Shown here in pieces: positions 60,200-64,000 of a DNA stretch of 64,000 nt. The notes beneath the pieces are model-generated. The model saw only the letters and a list, made by a program, of their open reading frames with translations, was not told the origin of the DNA and did not search any database. Both the position numbers and the translations under genes were made by a program. Source of the stretch: Saturnia japonica (lineage: Eukaryota; Arthropoda; Insecta; Lepidoptera; Saturniidae); assembly GCA_033032175.1 (NCBI GenBank), contig CM065320.1:14279413-14343412 (forward strand). Reading direction: 5' to 3'. Position 1 is the first letter of the stretch, and each line of letters begins with the position of its first letter.

Positions 60200-60675
60200 G
60201 TTTTTTATTAAATGCATATGAAAGTATATACGATGCCTATAACAAAACGCCCATTTTTAAAATTTTTGTCTATCTGTCTGTTTGTTCCGGGTAATCTCCG
60301 AAACGATTGGACCGATTTTGACGGGACTTTCACTGATAGAAAGCTGATGACATAGGGAGTAACTTAGGCTACTTTTATTTTTAAAAAAGAATTAGGGTGC
60401 CACGCAATTAAAAAAAACTGATCATGGTGAATCAATTCGGGCGATTAAATGGCTTATGCTGAGTAAACCATAAGAGATATAGCGAATTAATGTACCACAT
60501 AATCATAGGCATTAAAAAGACCTACAAAAAGGTCCGGGAGAGTATACATCTATCTTCTAAGGAACACCCACAATAAACATTTTTGTCTTTAAAATAGTCG
60601 GGAGCGGGGGAGCAAGATTCGCGCGAGCATTCTGAAGTCCACGTGACCGAAGCCACGGGCACAGCTAGTTTATAA
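60200..60675 (+). repeat. Dispersed lepidopteran repeat, near-complete copy
   Basis: 5' 'aaatgcatatgaaagtatatacgat', then 'tctgtctgtttgttccgggtaatctccgaaacgattgg', 'gatttt-acgggactttcactgatagaaag', and 3' 'ccgaagccacgggcacagctagtttata'. The 5' end equals that of the interrupted copy at 35640. Non-coding. Confidence 0.8.
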
Positions 60676-62899
60676 TAATATCCTGGATCACTTTACTGTT
60701 ATAATTTAAGTTCGCCGCTTTAGTTCCTCAAATTTCCAACGCCAACCTATACTCTGGCGATCTTTAGCTCCCTATCTCTTTGTCAGCATCACTTTAATAC
60801 GAACGAGCAATCAGTTAATTATTAAGTACATATATATAATTATATAATGAATAAAATAGAAACGTCGGTAATTTGCTTTCCTACTGTAAGTAATAATATA
60901 TCATTTTAGAACCGTTACTAATCGCGATGCACAAGACATTCAACGTAACTAACTAATCACAATTTTATGTAGGTACATTTTTATTACCTATTTAACCTTT
61001 TCCTTATTCAGAAAATAGCTATTAGAGAAATAACGCCCATTATGTATTTGTACGTTTTATAATTATCTTACTAATTATACGTTTTTATATTGTAGGAAAT
61101 CGAAAACTGCTGTTGATCTGTTGCAGGCAGAAGTTGCTAAAAAATTTCGGATTAATTATTATTTACGATGGATTTCCGCAAAGAAACTAACGCCTTCGTC
61201 AACCAATTAACAAACATTCATTGGATTTTTTTAAATGTTTTTTTTTTTTTAAACAAATTACGTGCAACATCACAACGTCCAACGATATAGTAACAAGTGA
61301 TAGATATTATTATATTTATAGTACGTGGGAAAAGAATGCACTGTGAACTGTGAAGCGTGAAAACAAATTAAAATACTTTTAATCTCTGCTCACGAATCGC
61401 TGTACACAGAGTACTTATACAGTCGTGTGGACATGTTTATAATTTTACTTGAACAGAACTACAAAGAATTATCGGATACTAATACAACAAAACTTACAAC
61501 TAATAATATTCTTAAAGGGATACGTATCTCATTCCAAAAAATGTTTATATTACGTATACGTGTAAAACTGTAGTAACATAATATTATGATGGTTGTAGAT
61601 TTAAAACAAGCCTGCCGCGACTATAATATACTTCGAAAGTTTAAACCCGTAAAGTTGCAATTACCTTGATTGATCACCCCTCACTCACCCCCCGTTACTT
61701 TGGGAATTTCTTCGCTTTCTGCTCTCACTCATTAATCATTTCCTACAAGTATGCTAATTGCGATAAGCCTTAACGTCAATGCTAATATATTTATAAAAAC
61801 TTGATAAAAGAGTTCCGTGACATAGGATGTTTAGGGTTTCTTATACGTTTATTTTATTAGGTACCTACGTTTTCGAATACGATTAAACGTTTATGTACTA
61901 TCAATTTTAGTTCATCCCCCATTTCGGATAAGGACATGCTCATCACCAAGTGATGTAGTGATTCATTCGTCTAGAAATAGTTCCATAATTCCCCACTTCT
62001 TGGACATTATTTAAGAGATCAGGTGTCATACCAATTATATTTTCCACCGTAAGCAGATTTAAAAACAAATTTTTAAATGTATAGGAGACGTAAAAAAAAA
62101 CATTGATACGTGAAGACCGTTTGAATCAGGATTATTCAGGATACATCGTTTAGGTAAACCATCCAGGTCATCCATATGATTTACGATTGCTTTCTTTCCA
62201 AAAGACCTAAGATCTTATACTCACGAGGTGTTTACAACGCATAATAAACGCAAATAAGACGCACTACACATAAGTGAATAAGCATTGGCAATTTAGTTTA
62301 TGAATTTTGCATTGCCAAAACTTGCTGATTTATCAATTGCTGTACTATGCGAAATATTTTCGTATATTACATAATGTTTAATACTTAATATCGATACATG
62401 CAAATACAAGCTGTATTGCATCTGTGCCACTTTAAAGGCCTCTAATAGAATACATATTTCTCTAATAGGAATACTTTCAAACTCTTATAGTATTATATAG
62501 GTACATTAATTAAAAAATGCACATATATATAAAATCTAACAGGGTGCAATATCGCGCGGTATGCAAGTAATATTGTATATTGGAAGTTCGCAAGCGCCGC
62601 GGCCGCACCGTTTCAATCTCTGCCATAATATTGCCGTTAATCTTTCGAGTTCGTCTGCAAGTGGAAATATGTGAAATAGCCAACATATTATCTGAACGAG
62701 GATAAGTTGATATAAATGGTATAGAAAGTTTCAGTCGCTATTTGTACGATTTTTTTAAATTTAGCGCATGTATAGAGAGGGAGTCACTTCCAGACAGTAC
62801 TATTATTCAATAACCTTTTTGACAGTAAAACATGGTCCTTGAACGTATTGTCCGGCAAAAACAAGTAATGTGCTTCGGGATCTTATTATAAAACATAAC
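60676..62899. other. No gene recognised
   Basis: AT-rich with no supportable exon or RNA. 62575-62650 has a small CpG-rich patch ('gcgccgcggccgcaccg'). Confidence 0.45.
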
Positions 62900-63185
62900 A
62901 CATATGGCAACATTATCCACGGGCGAGGTGCGTTCTTTTTGCGTACGCACGCACACGCATTACCAACGCAAGGAACGAGCGTCCTCCAGCATTACGTCCT
63001 CGCCGCTGATTGTTATGCGACGCGTGCGCCTCGGTGCGCGTATTTTTAGCGAATGTCGTGCGCGTGTCGGTTTCCGTACGCGGGGTTAACGCACCGCTTT
63101 TATTTCGTTGCGTATTTATTAAGTCCGCCCCCCCTTTTGAGTCAATGTCGGGATCGGTTGTTACCTACACCCGCGCGACAGCGTC
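62900..63185. promoter_or_regulatory. CpG-rich block near the right edge
   Basis: Contains 'gcgtacgcacgcacacgcat', 'gcgacgcgtgcgcctcggtgcgcg' and 'tccgtacgcggggttaacgc'. All three plus-strand frames are open for 60-80 codons, as expected of GC-rich non-coding DNA, and none shows homology. It could be a distal promoter or untranslated exon; orientation is unknown. Confidence 0.3.
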
Positions 63186-64000
63186 GACGCACACTAATGC
63201 ATTACATAATCATGACCACACTTCTGTGTAGATCACAATATGTATACCCACACATAATGTACAAACATAAACCTTCTTGCAAACCATTTTCTTTTTGAAG
63301 GAAACGAAGACCTACTACTGTCTTTTTGTTATTTCTTTATGTGCCGTCAATGCCATCATTCTTTTACAACACAACCTTTGTCGTCATGAAAGGAAAAACT
63401 GTACATAGCGATAACGTTTCGTTTTCCGTACAGTAAATTTTAGTTCATTCGCTTTGCCGTTAGGGAGACTAGACTCCATTTTCGTTTTATCATCGTATTT
63501 AATAAATTATTTGTTACGAATATATATGACAAGTTTTATAATATTTAATACACTACATATTAAACAATGCGTCATGTAATAAATTAAAGAATCTTATAGT
63601 ATATACGAGCAAAGCCGAGAGCGAATAGCTAGTACCTAATAAATAACTAATCGATGTATGCAAAAAAATTAATGCAACATATTCCTCCGTGAAATGATTA
63701 GTAACACGTAAAATATTCAAACCGTAATATAAATATAAATTATGTATATTCAGAAATAATTTAAGACACAACAATGGCGTAACCGCTTGGTAATCCACGT
63801 AATACATTCTAGTGAAAACAAATAATGGATGATTTATCGGTATCTCAAAACGTTCTAGTCTCAATAATATATACACAGACGTTTGACTAATAAATCAAAT
63901 AAACCATCGTTTGAGCGAACTCCGCGACGGTCGACCGCCAGGATCTTGTAATTATATATTAACTCTTTTTACACCCCGTTTTATCATCTACCCCAGCTAT
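63186..64000. other. No gene recognised; repeat tail near 63.6 kb
   Basis: AT-rich. 63600-63637 ('cgagcaaagccgagagcgaatagctagta') is the tail of a dispersed repeat. A 107-codon minus-strand frame (63553-63876) is AT-driven and lacks a domain. Confidence 0.45.

Noticed and set aside
63010..63298. Overlapping plus-strand frames near the right edge as genes
   Set aside because: All frames are open because the DNA is GC-rich; none has homology or splice context.

Overview
The window looks like nuclear DNA of a lepidopteran insect (moth or butterfly). It is AT-rich and gene-poor. Spliced exons carry canonical GT/AG borders, and between them lie dispersed repeats of the kind common in Lepidoptera, such as tails reading 'ccgcgg-caacagctagt' and 'ctagctgt-cccc-c-gtttcacccgtg'. 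I assign no species.

Only one protein-coding gene is well supported: the minus-strand orthologue of Drosophila jing / vertebrate AEBP2, a C2H2 zinc-finger accessory protein of Polycomb Repressive Complex 2. Five coding exons can be joined by hand with consistent reading phase: 29720-26984, 25374-25195, 23334-23193, 22294-22084 and 17302-16873. Together they give about 1,232 residues: a long disordered N-terminal part, three zinc fingers, a basic linker and the conserved AEBP2-type C-terminal domain, ending at a TAA stop. The first visible exon begins with a split codon behind an acceptor site, so the start codon or a 5' exon lies further upstream and was not found.

Layout: 1-10.9 kb is intergenic with repeat fragments. 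10.9-16.9 kb lies downstream of the jing stop codon and may be a long 3' UTR; it contains a textbook hAT-like MITE with a perfect 8-bp target duplication. 16.9-29.7 kb is the jing coding region; its introns carry a dead Tc1-type (DD34E) transposon, a diverged minisatellite and several dispersed repeats. 29.7-64 kb lies upstream of jing and has no other recognisable gene. It holds a degenerate non-LTR retrotransposon 3' end with an RNase H domain (35.8-36.8 kb), abutting LINE and Gypsy reverse-transcriptase scraps (40.2-40.65 kb), tRNA-derived SINE pieces, several CpG-rich blocks that could be promoters, 5' exons or enhancers, and a 107-nt imperfect hairpin followed by a 46-codon ORF at 39.05-39.37 kb.

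I saw no CRISPR array, intact transposon, clear functional tRNA or rRNA gene, or previously undescribed multi-gene system. The least explained element is the hairpin plus short ORF near 39.1 kb. Repeat boundaries are approximate because they were judged by eye.
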